Shown one piece after another: positions 16,858 through 28,117 of a DNA stretch of 64,000 bases. Position 1 is the first letter of the stretch, and each line of letters begins with the position of its first letter. The position numbers and the translations under genes are program-made. Origin of the DNA: Eikenella corrodens (GTDB taxonomy: Bacteria > Pseudomonadota > Gammaproteobacteria > Burkholderiales > Neisseriaceae); the NCBI RefSeq assembly GCF_900187105.1, contig NZ_LT906482.1:310001-374000 (forward strand), read 5' to 3'. The notes beneath the pieces are model-generated. The model was given only the letters and a program-made list of their open reading frames with translations, did not search any database and had not been told where the DNA came from.

Positions 16858-18231
16858 ATGATCAGTATTTTCGACATGTTCAAAATCGGTATCGGTCCGT
16901 CCAGTTCGCATACCGTGGGGCCGATGCGTGCCGGTGTGCTGTTCCGCCAACAGCTTATCGAACAGGGACTGCTGGATAAGATTACCCGCTTCAGCGCCCA
17001 TGTGTACGGCTCGCTCTCATTTACCGGCAAAGGCCACGGCACAGACCATGCCATCATTGGCGGCTTGGCGGGCTACGAGCCGGATACGGTGGACACCACC
17101 GCTTTCCCAAAATTCATTGCGCAAGTATTGAGCAGCAAAACCCTCACCGACATTGGCGGCCACGAAACTCCATTCGACTACGAACACGATTTCGTGTTCC
17201 ATTCTTCATTCCTGCCACTGCACGAAAATGGCATGCGCCTGGAAGCCTATGTCGGCGATGAGTTGGCGATGCAAGAAGTGTTTTACTCCATCGGCGGCGG
17301 TTTTGTGGTAACCGAAAAACAGTTTGCCGACAGCGGCAAGCAATCTGCCCCCGTCAACGTGCCCTATCCATACACCAATGCAGATGACCTCATCCGTCAG
17401 TGCAACGAACATAATCTCTCCCTCTCCGAATTGATGTTCCGCAACGAATGCGCCCTGCGGCCGGAGCAGGAAGTGCGCGACTATGTGCGTGCCGTGTGGC
17501 AGACCATGAGCGATTGCATTCAGCGTGGCCTGCACGCCGAAGGCGTACTGCCGGGTCCCATGCGAATACCACGGCGTGCGCCGCTTTCACGCAAACAATT
17601 TGAAAAGAATGGGTTAAACGAGAGAGACCCGATGGCTGCGGTGGACTGGGTAAATATGGTGGCCTTCGCCGTCAACGAAGAAAATGCGGCGGGCGGACGG
17701 GTGGTTACCGCGCCCACCAACGGCGCCTGCGGTATCGTGCCCACCGTGTTGGCCTACTACGACCACTTTATTTTCAAAGCCGATGACGAACACATCCTGC
17801 GTTATTTAATCACGGCCAGCGCCATCGGCAGCCTGTATAAAATGAATGCCTCCATTTCCGGTGCGGAAGTAGGCTGCCAGGGCGAAGTGGGCGTGGCCTG
17901 CTCCATGGCCGCTGCCGGGCTGACCGAGATTCAAGGCGGCACTGTCGAACAAGTATGTATTGCCGCCGAAATCGCCATGGAGCACCATCTCGGCCTCACT
18001 TGCGACCCGGTGGGCGGACAAGTGCAGGTGCCGTGCATCGAGCGCAACGCCATTTCCTCCATCAAGGCCATCAATGCCTCACGCATGGCGCTACAACGCA
18101 CCACCGATCCCATAGTGTCACTGGATGAAGTAATCAAAACCATGTATGAAACCGGCAAAGATATGAACCCGAAATACCGCGAAACCTCCACCGGCGGCTT
18201 GGCCACGCATGTGGTGCATGTGATGTGTTGA
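16858..18231 (+). CDS. sdaA: L-serine ammonia-lyase (L-serine deaminase)
   Basis: The 457-residue product starts MISIFDMFKIGIGPSSSHTV, almost the same as characterised bacterial SdaA. I chose the ATG at 16858 over an in-frame GTG at 16849, since AAAGGGG lies about 9 bases upstream. The enzyme converts L-serine to pyruvate and ammonia using a [4Fe-4S] cluster. Supporting regions are GSLSFTGKGHGTDHAIIGGL, the APTNGACGIVP motif with its cysteine, GCQGEVGVACSMAAAG and LTCDPVGGQVQVPC. All expected cluster cysteines appear present. The upstream Correia-like element may carry or alter its promoter. Confidence 0.96.
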   Translation: MISIFDMFKIGIGPSSSHTVGPMRAGVLFRQQLIEQGLLDKITRFSAHVYGSLSFTGKGHGTDHAIIGGLAGYEPDTVDTTAFPKFIAQVLSSKTLTDIGGHETPFDYEHDFVFHSSFLPLHENGMRLEAYVGDELAMQEVFYSIGGGFVVTEKQFADSGKQSAPVNVPYPYTNADDLIRQCNEHNLSLSELMFRNECALRPEQEVRDYVRAVWQTMSDCIQRGLHAEGVLPGPMRIPRRAPLSRKQFEKNGLNERDPMAAVDWVNMVAFAVNEENAAGGRVVTAPTNGACGIVPTVLAYYDHFIFKADDEHILRYLITASAIGSLYKMNASISGAEVGCQGEVGVACSMAAAGLTEIQGGTVEQVCIAAEIAMEHHLGLTCDPVGGQVQVPCIERNAISSIKAINASRMALQRTTDPIVSLDEVIKTMYETGKDMNPKYRETSTGGLATHVVHVMC

Positions 18232-18264
18232 GACTTAATGCTGTTTAGTGCCGCAGAGACGAGA

Positions 18265-18296
18265 AGGCTACCTGAAAATGATTTTTCAGGTAGCCT
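18265..18296 (+). terminator. Inverted eikDUS terminator after sdaA
   Basis: AGGCTACCTGAA (18265-18276) and TTCAGGTAGCCT (18285-18296) pair, with GA/TC extension on both sides and an 8-base loop, 33 bp after the stop codon. Confidence 0.65.
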
Positions 18297-18493
18297 TCTG
18301 ATTGCAGCCACAGCCAAAACAATTATTCTCCCTGCCAAGCGACAAACAATAAAGCCACTTGCAAAGCGCGCCTACTCCAGCGGGAATGAAACGCTTTAGC
18401 TATACGATATTAACGGTTTGCCTGTTACCCGTTTTCTCCCAACTGCCGCCATCCTTTACCATACACTTTTTTACGCGCTTGAAAAGTTTTGTT

Positions 18494-20161
18494 TTAATGT
18501 TTGCCCGAACGCCAGATAGACCAGATAATCCACAGGCTGTTGGCAAAGGCCAAGAGATAGCCAAGAAAACCCAGAAACGAGAGGCCGAACAGCTTCGGGC
18601 CGATATTGCTGCTGAGCAGGATGGACGAGCCGATAATCAGAGCCGCCGTTACCATGCCCATGGTCAGCCGGTTGGCGCTATATTCCAAGTGCCGGTTCAG
18701 GGTATCGAGGCGTTTCAAATCCAGGTTTACGTTTAACCGGCCGCTTTGCAGATTGCGGTTGAGACGCAGCAGGTTTTTGGGCAAATCGCCCAGCATCTGC
18801 CCCAGCATACGGCTTTGCGTGCGGCTTCTGCGCCAAAGCTGCTGCGGCGAAAGGCGCTGACGGATAACTTTCTGCACAATCGGTTTGGCGTGCTCCAGCA
18901 GTTGGAAGCTGCCGTCCAGCCTTTTCACCACGCCTTCGAGGGTGAGCAGGGCTTTGAACAGCATCACCAAATCGCCCGGCAAGACCAGCTCGTGCTCGCG
19001 CATGATGCGGGTTAAATCGTTGATCACCTGGCTGACGCGCAAATCGCGCACGGCGGTGTGTTCGTAGTCGAGCAGCATTTCCATCACATCGGCGCCGAGC
19101 AGATCCTCATCGGGAACATCGCCCTGTGCCCAGTTGCTCAGAATATATTGCACGGCAAACGGGTCGCGGTGGATAAGGGCTTCAATCAGCGCATTGATTT
19201 CCTGCCGACGCACCGGATTCAGGTAGCCTGTCATGCCGAAGTCGATCAGGCCGATGCGCAAATCGGGATAGACAAAGATGTTGCCCGGGTGTGGATCGGC
19301 ATGAAACAGGCCCTGCCCCAGTATCATATCGAGCAGCACGTCGGTGATGCGGCAAGCCAGAATATGCCGCTCTTCTGCGCCCAGCAATTCGATGTCGGTA
19401 TCTTTCAGCAGGGTGGCAGCCACGTATTCCTGCACCAGCACCTGCCGGTTGCTGTATTCGGGATAGACCTTGGGAATATGTACCGCCGGATGCCCGGCAT
19501 ACAGCGCGGCAAACCGCTGCAAATGGCGCATTTCGGCCAGCAAATCGGTTTCCCTGGCCAGGCTTTTGGCAAAATACTGCACCATCTGCACCGGCTGATA
19601 GCGGCGGGTTTCCGGCATTTCCGATTCGGTGAGCTGCGCCAGATGGGTTAGAATACGCAAATCCGCCCGGATGAGCGGTTCGATATCCGGTCGGCGCACC
19701 TTTACCGCCACCTCGCTGCCGTCGAGCAGCACCGCGCGGTGCACCTGCGCGATGGAGGCGCTGCCCAAAGGCTCGCTGTCGATGTGCCGGAACACCTGCT
19801 CCGGCGGGCAGCCCAGCTGCTCGGTGAGCAGGGAGAGAATCGCCTCGAAAGGCAAAGGATTCGCACTGCTTTGCAGATGCTCGAATTCCTCAATCCATTC
19901 GGCGCTAAAAATATCAACCCGGGTGGCCAAAATCTGGCCGAGCTTGATAAAGGTTGGCCCCAGCTCCTCAAACGCCAGCCGGAAACGATGCGCCGTGCTC
20001 GAATCACCAGCATCTTCCTGCGCGGCTGAGCCGCCGAGCCAAGAAGCCCGGTTCAGCTTAATCCGGCTGAGAAAACCGCCCAAACCGTGCCGCGCCAGCG
20101 TGGCCACGATTTGACGCAAACGATTGATGTCGCCCAAAGCGGGCATGGCAGATCTAACCAT
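18494..20161 (-). CDS. ubiB: UbiB-like ABC1 family atypical kinase/ATPase
   Basis: The product is 555 residues from the ATG at 20161, which has AAGGGGG upstream. It carries the marks of the ABC1/UbiB family: KxGQ in FIKLGQILATR, the Ala-rich loop in LGSASIAQVHRA, ETDLLAE, the catalytic HADPHPGN, and DFGMTGYL. Two hydrophobic segments at the C-terminus anchor it in the membrane, as in UbiB. The family supports ubiquinone synthesis by ATP hydrolysis. The eikDUS within the DFGMTGYLNP segment overlaps a conserved glycine-tyrosine-leucine, so this uptake sequence was tolerated in a conserved position. UbiB is the likely identity, but paralogues exist. Confidence 0.85.
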   Translation of the reverse strand: MVRSAMPALGDINRLRQIVATLARHGLGGFLSRIKLNRASWLGGSAAQEDAGDSSTAHRFRLAFEELGPTFIKLGQILATRVDIFSAEWIEEFEHLQSSANPLPFEAILSLLTEQLGCPPEQVFRHIDSEPLGSASIAQVHRAVLLDGSEVAVKVRRPDIEPLIRADLRILTHLAQLTESEMPETRRYQPVQMVQYFAKSLARETDLLAEMRHLQRFAALYAGHPAVHIPKVYPEYSNRQVLVQEYVAATLLKDTDIELLGAEERHILACRITDVLLDMILGQGLFHADPHPGNIFVYPDLRIGLIDFGMTGYLNPVRRQEINALIEALIHRDPFAVQYILSNWAQGDVPDEDLLGADVMEMLLDYEHTAVRDLRVSQVINDLTRIMREHELVLPGDLVMLFKALLTLEGVVKRLDGSFQLLEHAKPIVQKVIRQRLSPQQLWRRSRTQSRMLGQMLGDLPKNLLRLNRNLQSGRLNVNLDLKRLDTLNRHLEYSANRLTMGMVTAALIIGSSILLSSNIGPKLFGLSFLGFLGYLLAFANSLWIIWSIWRSGKH

Positions 20162-20327
20162 ACAGCCCCCTTGCGGAACCAGTGTCCGCACAAACAGATA
20201 CACAGCATAACATACGCGCCCACCGGTGCGCACAAACTGCCCCTATTGCACACTGCCCGGCCAAACACATTGCCGCGCCTTACCGCACTATGCTATAACA
20301 TGGGCAAAACAAGAAAGTTTCAGATTG

Positions 20328-20924
20328 ATGAAGTGGATAAAACAAGCAACCCTCTGCGCCCTGGTCGCCCTTGCTTTCGGCCTCGCTCCCGCCGCATACG
20401 CCGCCCCGGAAGGATTGGATAACGACGCACTCGAGCGCCTGATCCGCGAACGCACCAGCCACAGCAACAATGCCCCCGCATCCAGCCGACAGTCTTCATC
20501 TTCCGGCAGCCGCTCCTCCTCAGGCAGCCAAGACGAAGCCGGCGACCTCATCATGAATGCCATGAGCCTCATCGGCCTCTCCTACCGCTTCGGTGGCAAC
20601 TCTCCCACCCAAGGCCTCGATTGCAGCGGCTTCATGCAATATATCTTCAAACGCAGCATGGGCATTACCCTGCCGCGCACTTCCGCCGAGATGGCCACCG
20701 TAGGCCAGCAGGTAGACCGTGCCAACCTCAAGCCCGGAGATATGGTATTTTTCGGCGGCGGCGGCCGTGTTTCCCACGTTGGCATGTATATCGGCAATGA
20801 CCGCTTCATCCACGCCCCACGCACCGGCCGCGACATCGAAATCACCAGCATGAACGGCACCTACTGGAAAAACCGCTACATCACCGCCCGCCGGGTAGAC
20901 CGCTCCACCCGCTTCACCCGCTAA
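20328..20924 (+). CDS. NlpC/P60 family cell-wall hydrolase, secreted
   Basis: The 198-residue product starts at the ATG at 20328 with a signal peptide (MKWIKQATLCALVALAFG..., cleavage near AYA). A Ser-rich linker (about residues 45-70) follows, then an NlpC/P60 domain. The catalytic Cys is C99 in LDCSGFMQYIF and the His is H150 in RVSHVGMYIG; HAPRTG comes later. These enzymes cut peptide bonds in peptidoglycan stems, probably between D-Glu and the diamino acid. The size fits single-domain Spr/NlpC-type endopeptidases of the periplasm. Eleven bases after its stop a small gene begins, probably co-transcribed. Confidence 0.92.
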   Translation: MKWIKQATLCALVALAFGLAPAAYAAPEGLDNDALERLIRERTSHSNNAPASSRQSSSSGSRSSSGSQDEAGDLIMNAMSLIGLSYRFGGNSPTQGLDCSGFMQYIFKRSMGITLPRTSAEMATVGQQVDRANLKPGDMVFFGGGGRVSHVGMYIGNDRFIHAPRTGRDIEITSMNGTYWKNRYITARRVDRSTRFTR

Positions 20925-20935
20925 AGGCCTGCATC

Positions 20936-21148
20936 ATGAATATGCCCACCATGCCCAAATGGCACAGCGACGATGGCAGCATCGTATCGTGCACCGAAAA
21001 AGTGAAAGTGATGCAGGAAAACATGCAAGAGCTCTATCAGCTTGCGCAAGACACTTTCGAAGACGCCCTACTAATGGGCTGCAGCGAAAAACAAGTGCGC
21101 GAATTCCTGCAAGATTTGGTGCGCAGCGTGCACAACCCATATAACTGA
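20936..21148 (+). CDS. Small conserved-looking protein of unknown function
   Basis: The product has 70 residues (MNMPTMPKWHSDDGSIVSCT...), is acidic and mostly helical, and has no signal peptide. It starts 11 bp after the NlpC/P60 gene, with AAAGG upstream, so the two probably share a transcript. I do not recognise a family. The helical stretch KVMQENMQELYQLAQDTFED looks like a coiled-coil or a small regulatory protein. It ends before a tight hairpin. Confidence 0.65.
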   Translation: MNMPTMPKWHSDDGSIVSCTEKVKVMQENMQELYQLAQDTFEDALLMGCSEKQVREFLQDLVRSVHNPYN

Positions 21149-21175
21149 TGCAAACCGCATCTGCCGATTAAGAAA

Positions 21176-21206
21176 AGGCTACCTGAAAATTTCAGGTAGC
21201 CTTTTG
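21176..21206. terminator. Tight inverted eikDUS terminator
   Basis: AGGCTACCTGAA (21176-21187) and TTCAGGTAGCCT (21191-21202) are separated by 3 bases, with TTTT after the right arm and AAAA before the left. It suits termination on both strands between convergent genes. Confidence 0.75.
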
Positions 21207-21210
21207 TTGC

Positions 21211-21600
21211 TCACGGTTGCAAATAATGCCGTGCCATCTCCTCTAGCTGCTTGTCGTATGCCTTACAGAACTCCGTTTGGCTAGCATCTATCTGTTTGCC
21301 GGCCAAGGCTGCCTCAAGCGCATCCTGTGTTACCACTTCATTAATGAATTCATCGTGCATGGTCAGATGCAGCGCCCTAATTTCTACTTGTAATGTTGGA
21401 TCGGCCGAGATAGCTGAACACTCCTGCTGCCTTTCCCGCAAACGGATTACTTCCAGCTGCTCAACATTTTTCCGGCATACTCCGGCGCGAAAACCCAACG
21501 CACTCATATCCAACAGAAAAGCTCGACAATCCTGGATAGGCGGTTGAGCCACGGCCAAGGAGGGAAACAGGATGGATAAGGTTAGAATTTTTCTAAACAT
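21211..21600 (-). CDS. Small secreted protein of unknown function
   Basis: The 129-residue product has a signal peptide (MFRKILTLSILFPSLAVAQ). I recognise no family. The mature part is helical and contains four cysteines (DCRAF, VCRKN, ECSAI, FCKAY) that could form two disulfides in the periplasm. It lies just downstream of leuS on the same strand, separated by an inverted DUS pair. A ribosome site (AAGGAG) stands before the ATG, which supports a real gene. Confidence 0.7.
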   Translation of the reverse strand: MFRKILTLSILFPSLAVAQPPIQDCRAFLLDMSALGFRAGVCRKNVEQLEVIRLRERQQECSAISADPTLQVEIRALHLTMHDEFINEVVTQDALEAALAGKQIDASQTEFCKAYDKQLEEMARHYLQP

Positions 21601-21626
21601 AGCTCACTCCTTGATTACTATATTTA

Positions 21627-21665
21627 AGGCTACCTGAAAAAGCCAAATTGGTTTTCAGGTAGCCT
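21627..21665 (-). terminator. Inverted eikDUS terminator after leuS
   Basis: AGGCTACCTGAA (21627-21638) and TTCAGGTAGCCT (21654-21665), with AAA/TTT extension, lie just past the leuS stop. Confidence 0.65.
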
Positions 21666-21683
21666 TTATTCAGCCAAACGGCC

Positions 21684-24359
<2,676 letters not shown>

Positions 24360-24403
24360 TTATAAGCCAGCAGCGGGGGCTACGCCAAACAGGATTAGTA
24401 GTA

Positions 24404-24444
24404 GAAAAAACAATCGGGCAGCTGTTGCTTGAAACAGCTGCCCG
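24404..24444 (-). terminator. Strong rho-independent terminator, minus strand
   Basis: CGGGCAGCTGTT (24415-24426) pairs perfectly with AACAGCTGCCCG (24433-24444), a 12-bp stem with a 6-base loop. On the minus strand it is followed by ATTGTTTTTTC. It stops transcripts coming from the ptsI side before leuS. Confidence 0.85.
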
Positions 24445-24595
24445 GGGCAATTTAGTGATTCTGACAAGTATACAGATTGAAATAAGCTGGCCACATTTCT
24501 CCGTGGGCAGAGGCTACCCGAAAGCACCAGCCTGAATAAACTGATCCCAGCGCTTTGGTTGGCTGATATAAATGATTCTTCCATCAAGCCCGCAC

Positions 24596-24697
24596 AAAAA
24601 AAAGCCATCAATACCAAGGGAGGAAGTATTGATGGCCAACTTGCGGGAAAACGTCTACTTACTATCCATGCTGCCTACCAAGAAGCAGCACAGATGC
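24596..24697 (-). ncRNA. Candidate small RNA with an anti-Shine-Dalgarno terminator loop
   Basis: A perfect -10 box TATAAT lies at 24703-24708 on the minus strand, with a weak -35 (GCGACA, 18-bp spacing). Downstream come a first hairpin (TGCTGC with GCAGCA, 24669-24690) and a second 11-bp perfect hairpin (GCCATCAATAC with GTATTGATGGC, 24604-24636) followed by eight T. The predicted RNA is about 100 nt. The second loop reads TTCCTCCCTTG on the RNA strand, complementary to ribosome binding sites. This fits trans-acting sRNAs of the kind known in Neisseria (NmsR/RcoF siblings have similar size), though identity with them is not shown. Confidence 0.5.
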
Positions 24698-24702
24698 GGC
24701 GC

Positions 24703-24708
24703 ATTATA
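24703..24708 (-). promoter_or_regulatory. -10 box TATAAT of the candidate small RNA
   Basis: The minus strand reads TATAAT, a perfect match to the consensus, between ptsI and the paired hairpins. The -35 region is poor. Confidence 0.5.
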
Positions 24709-24898
24709 TAGAACACTTTTCACCTTGTCGCCACTTATTGTCGTTATTTACCCAAACACGGCAATCTGCTGCGATAAAATTGCATAAAAACACAATTTGC
24801 CAACAAAACGAGTGTTTACTTTAATTAAGATTAATATCGGTATTTAAACAGTATTTTTTAACACTTCTTCACTATCTACCTGGCAATGCCGTGCAATG

Positions 24899-26662
24899 TT
24901 ATGCAATTTCAAGTGTTGCATTTTTGTCATCATCTGCTGTATTCATCTTTTTAACGGCTTGCCGCACCCTCTCTGGATCGCTTAGGCGCAGCAGCTTTTT
25001 CACCTGTGCCGCCAGCTCACTGGCATGGCTTTGAATGATCACATTCTTTACAGCCAAAAGATTGCTGGCATTCATAGAGAAGCGACGCAAGCCCAAGCCG
25101 AGCAGCAGGCGGGTGAAATGTAAATCACCGGCCATCTCGCCGCATACCGACACCGGCTTGCCCATGCGTTTGGCGGTGCTGAAAATATGGTGCAACAGTT
25201 TTAACACAGCCGGATGGGCGGGCTGATAGAGATAGCTCACGCTATCGTCGCCGCGGTCTACCGACAAGGTGTATTGAATCAAATCGTTGGTGCCAACTGA
25301 GATGAAATCGAGGTGTTGCAGGATATGGCCCACTGTGAGCGCGGCGGAGGGGATTTCAATCATCGCGCCCACCTGCACTTCACCATATTCTGTGTCACGT
25401 TCGTCCAGCTGCTTACGGGCAACGGCCAAATGATTGATACACTGTCTCACTTCGTCCACCGAAGTAATCATCGGCCACATGATTTTCACCGGCCCGTGTG
25501 CCGCTGCACGCAAAATTGCGCGCATTTGGGTGCGGAACATCGTCGGCTCGGCCAAGCATAAACGGATACCGGTCATACCCAGTGCGGGATTGAGCGCGTG
25601 GCCCTCGCCGAACCAGCGCGGGTTTTTGTCCACGCCTAAATCTACGGTACGCACGGTAAGCGGTTTGCCTTTGAGCTTTTTCACAATGCCGGCATACACG
25701 CGGTATTGCTCGTCTTCATCGGGCAGGTTATCGCGGTTGAGAAACAGGAATTCACTGCGAAACAACCCTACGCCGTCGGCAGAGAGGCGGTGCATCAGTC
25801 GCACATCCTGTGCGGATTCGATATTGGCCAACAGCTCGATGTCTACGCCGTCTTTGGTGGTGGCGGTGATGTCTTTGAGCTTGTTGAGCAGGCGGCGTTG
25901 GCTGCGGTATACGCGGTCGCGCTTGCGGTATTCGCTGAGGATTAAATCGTCGGGGTTGATAATCAGCACGCCGCTGATGCCGTCCACGATAATCCAGTCG
26001 TCTTGGCTGATGAGTTCGCGTGCGTTGTAGAGCCCGATCACGGAAGGAATATCCAGACTGCGCCCCAAAATGGCGGTGTGGCTGGTGGGGCCGCCGGCAT
26101 CGGTGGCGAAGCCGGCAATATGGTGTTCTTTAAAATATACTGCGTCGGCAGGCGACAAATCGTGGGCAATCAGGATGATGTCGTCGTCTAACTCGCCTTC
26201 TTCGGGCATGAAATCGGTGTTCTGCCCCATCAGGTTTTGGTAAATCCGCTCGGCTACCTGAAGCATATCCTGCTTGCGTTCGCGCAGGTATTCATCTTCA
26301 ATCGCATCAAACTGCTCGGCTAGCTTGTCAGTTTGCAGCTTCAGCGCCCATTCGGCATTGATGGCCTGCGCACGCAAAATATCAATCGGCTCGCGGGAAA
26401 GCGTAACGTCGGTCAAAAGCATCAGGTGCAACGAAATAAACGCGCCCAATTCGGTTGGCGCATTTTCCGGAATGGCGCTGCGCAGCTGCTCCAGTTGGCG
26501 GCGCGTGGCCTTGATGGCGGCATCGAAACGTTCGGCTTCCGCATCAATTTCTTCCGGCGCCAAATCCAGCTGCGGCACTTCCTCCATGCCGCGCACCACC
26601 AAATGTGCCCGCCCGATGGCAATCCCGCCGCCTGCTGCAAATCCGTGCAACACCACGCTCAT
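24899..26662 (-). CDS. ptsI: Phosphotransferase system Enzyme I
   Basis: This 587-residue protein takes phosphate from phosphoenolpyruvate and passes it to HPr. The active-site His is H195 in GGPTSHTAILGRS. The C-terminal PEP-binding barrel is present (LFRSEFLFLNRD, GMTGIRL, PSVCGEMAGD-like VCGEMAGDLHF). It follows ptsH by 2 bp and ends the EIIA-HPr-EI operon. A degenerate uptake sequence encodes LQVAERI near residue 135. No sugar permease is present in the window, so the chain is probably regulatory, as in Neisseria, or feeds a permease elsewhere. Confidence 0.96.
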   Translation of the reverse strand: MSVVLHGFAAGGGIAIGRAHLVVRGMEEVPQLDLAPEEIDAEAERFDAAIKATRRQLEQLRSAIPENAPTELGAFISLHLMLLTDVTLSREPIDILRAQAINAEWALKLQTDKLAEQFDAIEDEYLRERKQDMLQVAERIYQNLMGQNTDFMPEEGELDDDIILIAHDLSPADAVYFKEHHIAGFATDAGGPTSHTAILGRSLDIPSVIGLYNARELISQDDWIIVDGISGVLIINPDDLILSEYRKRDRVYRSQRRLLNKLKDITATTKDGVDIELLANIESAQDVRLMHRLSADGVGLFRSEFLFLNRDNLPDEDEQYRVYAGIVKKLKGKPLTVRTVDLGVDKNPRWFGEGHALNPALGMTGIRLCLAEPTMFRTQMRAILRAAAHGPVKIMWPMITSVDEVRQCINHLAVARKQLDERDTEYGEVQVGAMIEIPSAALTVGHILQHLDFISVGTNDLIQYTLSVDRGDDSVSYLYQPAHPAVLKLLHHIFSTAKRMGKPVSVCGEMAGDLHFTRLLLGLGLRRFSMNASNLLAVKNVIIQSHASELAAQVKKLLRLSDPERVRQAVKKMNTADDDKNATLEIA

Positions 26663-26664
26663 AT

Positions 26665-26934
26665 TTATTCGCCTTCGTCAAAATAATTGTTGATTAAAGC
26701 CACCAGCGCCTGCATGGCCGCCTGTTCGTCGGCGCCTTCGGTTTCAATTTCAATCACCGAGCCCTTGGCTGCCGCCAGCATCATCAAGCCCATGATGCTT
26801 TTGCCGTTTACGCACCTGCCGTTGCGGCACACCCGTACTTCCGCCGCAAACGCGCCTGCGGTTTGCGTAAACTTGCTCGACGCACGCGCGTGCAGTCCCA
26901 GTTTATTGATAATCTCCACTTCCTGTTTCAGCAT
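26665..26934 (-). CDS. ptsH: HPr phosphocarrier protein
   Basis: This 89-residue HPr carries phosphate between Enzyme I and EIIA. The phosphorylated His is H15 in KLGLHARAS. Ser46 in NGKSIMGLM matches the regulatory site used by HPr kinase/phosphorylase. The gene overlaps the EIIA gene by 7 bp (ATGCTGA), and ptsI begins 2 bp after its stop, so the three are tightly co-translated. Confidence 0.96.
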   Translation of the reverse strand: MLKQEVEIINKLGLHARASSKFTQTAGAFAAEVRVCRNGRCVNGKSIMGLMMLAAAKGSVIEIETEGADEQAAMQALVALINNYFDEGE

Positions 26935-27341
26935 ACGCCCTGCTCCTCTTCCGGCAGCAACAGCATAATCCCCGCCAAGGCCGATTGGCGCACCGATTCG
27001 GCCAGCGCCAGCAAATCATCGGCCTTTTCCGCCTCCTGTACCGCCTTCACCATCATCGGCGCATTCAGCCCGGTGAGCATCACCATGCGGTGGTGCGACA
27101 GTAACCGGCGGCCGATATTGCACGGCGTGGCGCCAAACACATCGGCCAAAAGCAAAATGCCGTCGGCAAACGCCAAACTCTCCGCTGCTGCTTGGGCTCG
27201 TGCGGCGGCCGCATCCACATCGTCATCCGGGTTCACGCCCACAATCGCCAAATGCGCCGGCATCTGCCCGAAAAAATGCCGGGCCAGCTTGGTGTACGAC
27301 TCGCCCAGCGTTTCATGCGTGATAATCATCAAACCAATCAT
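26928..27341 (-). CDS. PTS EIIA component, mannose family
   Basis: The product is 137 residues from the ATG at 27341 (MIGLMIITHETLGES). His9 in IITHETLG is the expected phosphorylation site of the EIIA-Man fold. GVNPDDDVD and LLLADVFGATPCNI (with the GATP segment) are typical. The gene starts the EIIA-ptsH-ptsI operon, with stop and start overlapping. Betaproteobacteria commonly keep this single EIIA with HPr and EI and use it for regulation with HPr kinase rather than for sugar uptake. Confidence 0.9.
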   Translation of the reverse strand: MIGLMIITHETLGESYTKLARHFFGQMPAHLAIVGVNPDDDVDAAAARAQAAAESLAFADGILLLADVFGATPCNIGRRLLSHHRMVMLTGLNAPMMVKAVQEAEKADDLLALAESVRQSALAGIMLLLPEEEQGVC

Positions 27342-27622
27342 GTGTTTCTCATTCCATTGCAAAATTTTTTTCAGGTAGCCTTGAGCCGGTTAAATGGGTA
27401 ACGCTAAACAGGCTGGGGGCTACCTGAAAGTGTTTAATCGGGCATTTTCCGTTTTCAGGTAGCCTTTGGCAACAGGCAGGCAGCAAGCAGATGCGGCAAG
27501 CCTTGCGATAAATTAGGAGGCGACAGCCGCCAGAAATCACCGTGTTAAACGGTTTTAGCCAGCCCTTAGACAATAACAAAATTTCAGGTAGCCTCTGCTT
27601 GGCAACAGGCTACCTGAAAACT
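27342..27622. repeat. Intergenic region rich in uptake sequences
   Basis: Exact or near-exact eikDUS copies lie at 27370-27381, 27417-27428 (first base changed), 27454-27465, 27583-27594 and 27607-27618. The last two form a likely terminator for the DUF456 gene on the minus strand. No gene is seen. Confidence 0.75.
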
Positions 27623-28117
27623 CTAACTCAACCAATAATACACATACAGCCCGAAAATGCTAAACAGCACCACCAGCGCACAGCCCAACTTCGCCACCAC
27701 GCCTGCCACAAAGCCCAAGAGTGTACCCAAGCCCACCTTGCCGGCGGCCCACAAACTGCGTTGTGCCGCAAATTCCCCCACTGCCGCGCCAACCAGCGGG
27801 CCCAGCACCATGCCCGGCAGCGCAAAAAACAGCCCGACAACACCGCCTGCCAGCGAGCCCCACAGCGCCTGTTTGCTCGCCCCGGTAAACTTCGCCCCCA
27901 ACAGCCCCGCCACATAATCCAGCGTCCAGGCCAGCGCCATAATCAGCCCCAACACCGTCAGCGCCGTGGTGCCGATTACCTCGTAATCCTGGCTGTAGGC
28001 CAAGAGCCAAGTGCCCGCAAACATCAGCGGCATCCCCGGCAGCAGCGGGTGTATCGAGCCCGCCAAACCCGCCAGCAGCAACACCAGCGCCAAAATAATC
28101 AGCAAAGTCGTCATCAT
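27623..28117 (-). CDS. DUF456 family membrane protein
   Basis: The 164-residue product is almost all hydrophobic with about five spans, including glycine-rich GSLAGGVVGLFFALPGMVLG and GPLVGAAVGEF, as in DUF456. The first span begins at the N-terminus (TTLLIILALVLLLAGLAG), with PLLPGMPLMFAGTWL after it. The function of the family is unknown. The gene is divergent from suhB and is transcribed alone. Confidence 0.85.
   Translation of the reverse strand: MMTTLLIILALVLLLAGLAGSIHPLLPGMPLMFAGTWLLAYSQDYEVIGTTALTVLGLIMALAWTLDYVAGLLGAKFTGASKQALWGSLAGGVVGLFFALPGMVLGPLVGAAVGEFAAQRSLWAAGKVGLGTLLGFVAGVVAKLGCALVVLFSIFGLYVYYWLS

Noticed and set aside
24632-24787. A 51-codon plus-strand gene with a good ribosome site
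   Set aside because: No family is recognised, composition is poor, and the start overlaps a terminator hairpin on the other strand. I keep it only as a rival to the sRNA reading.
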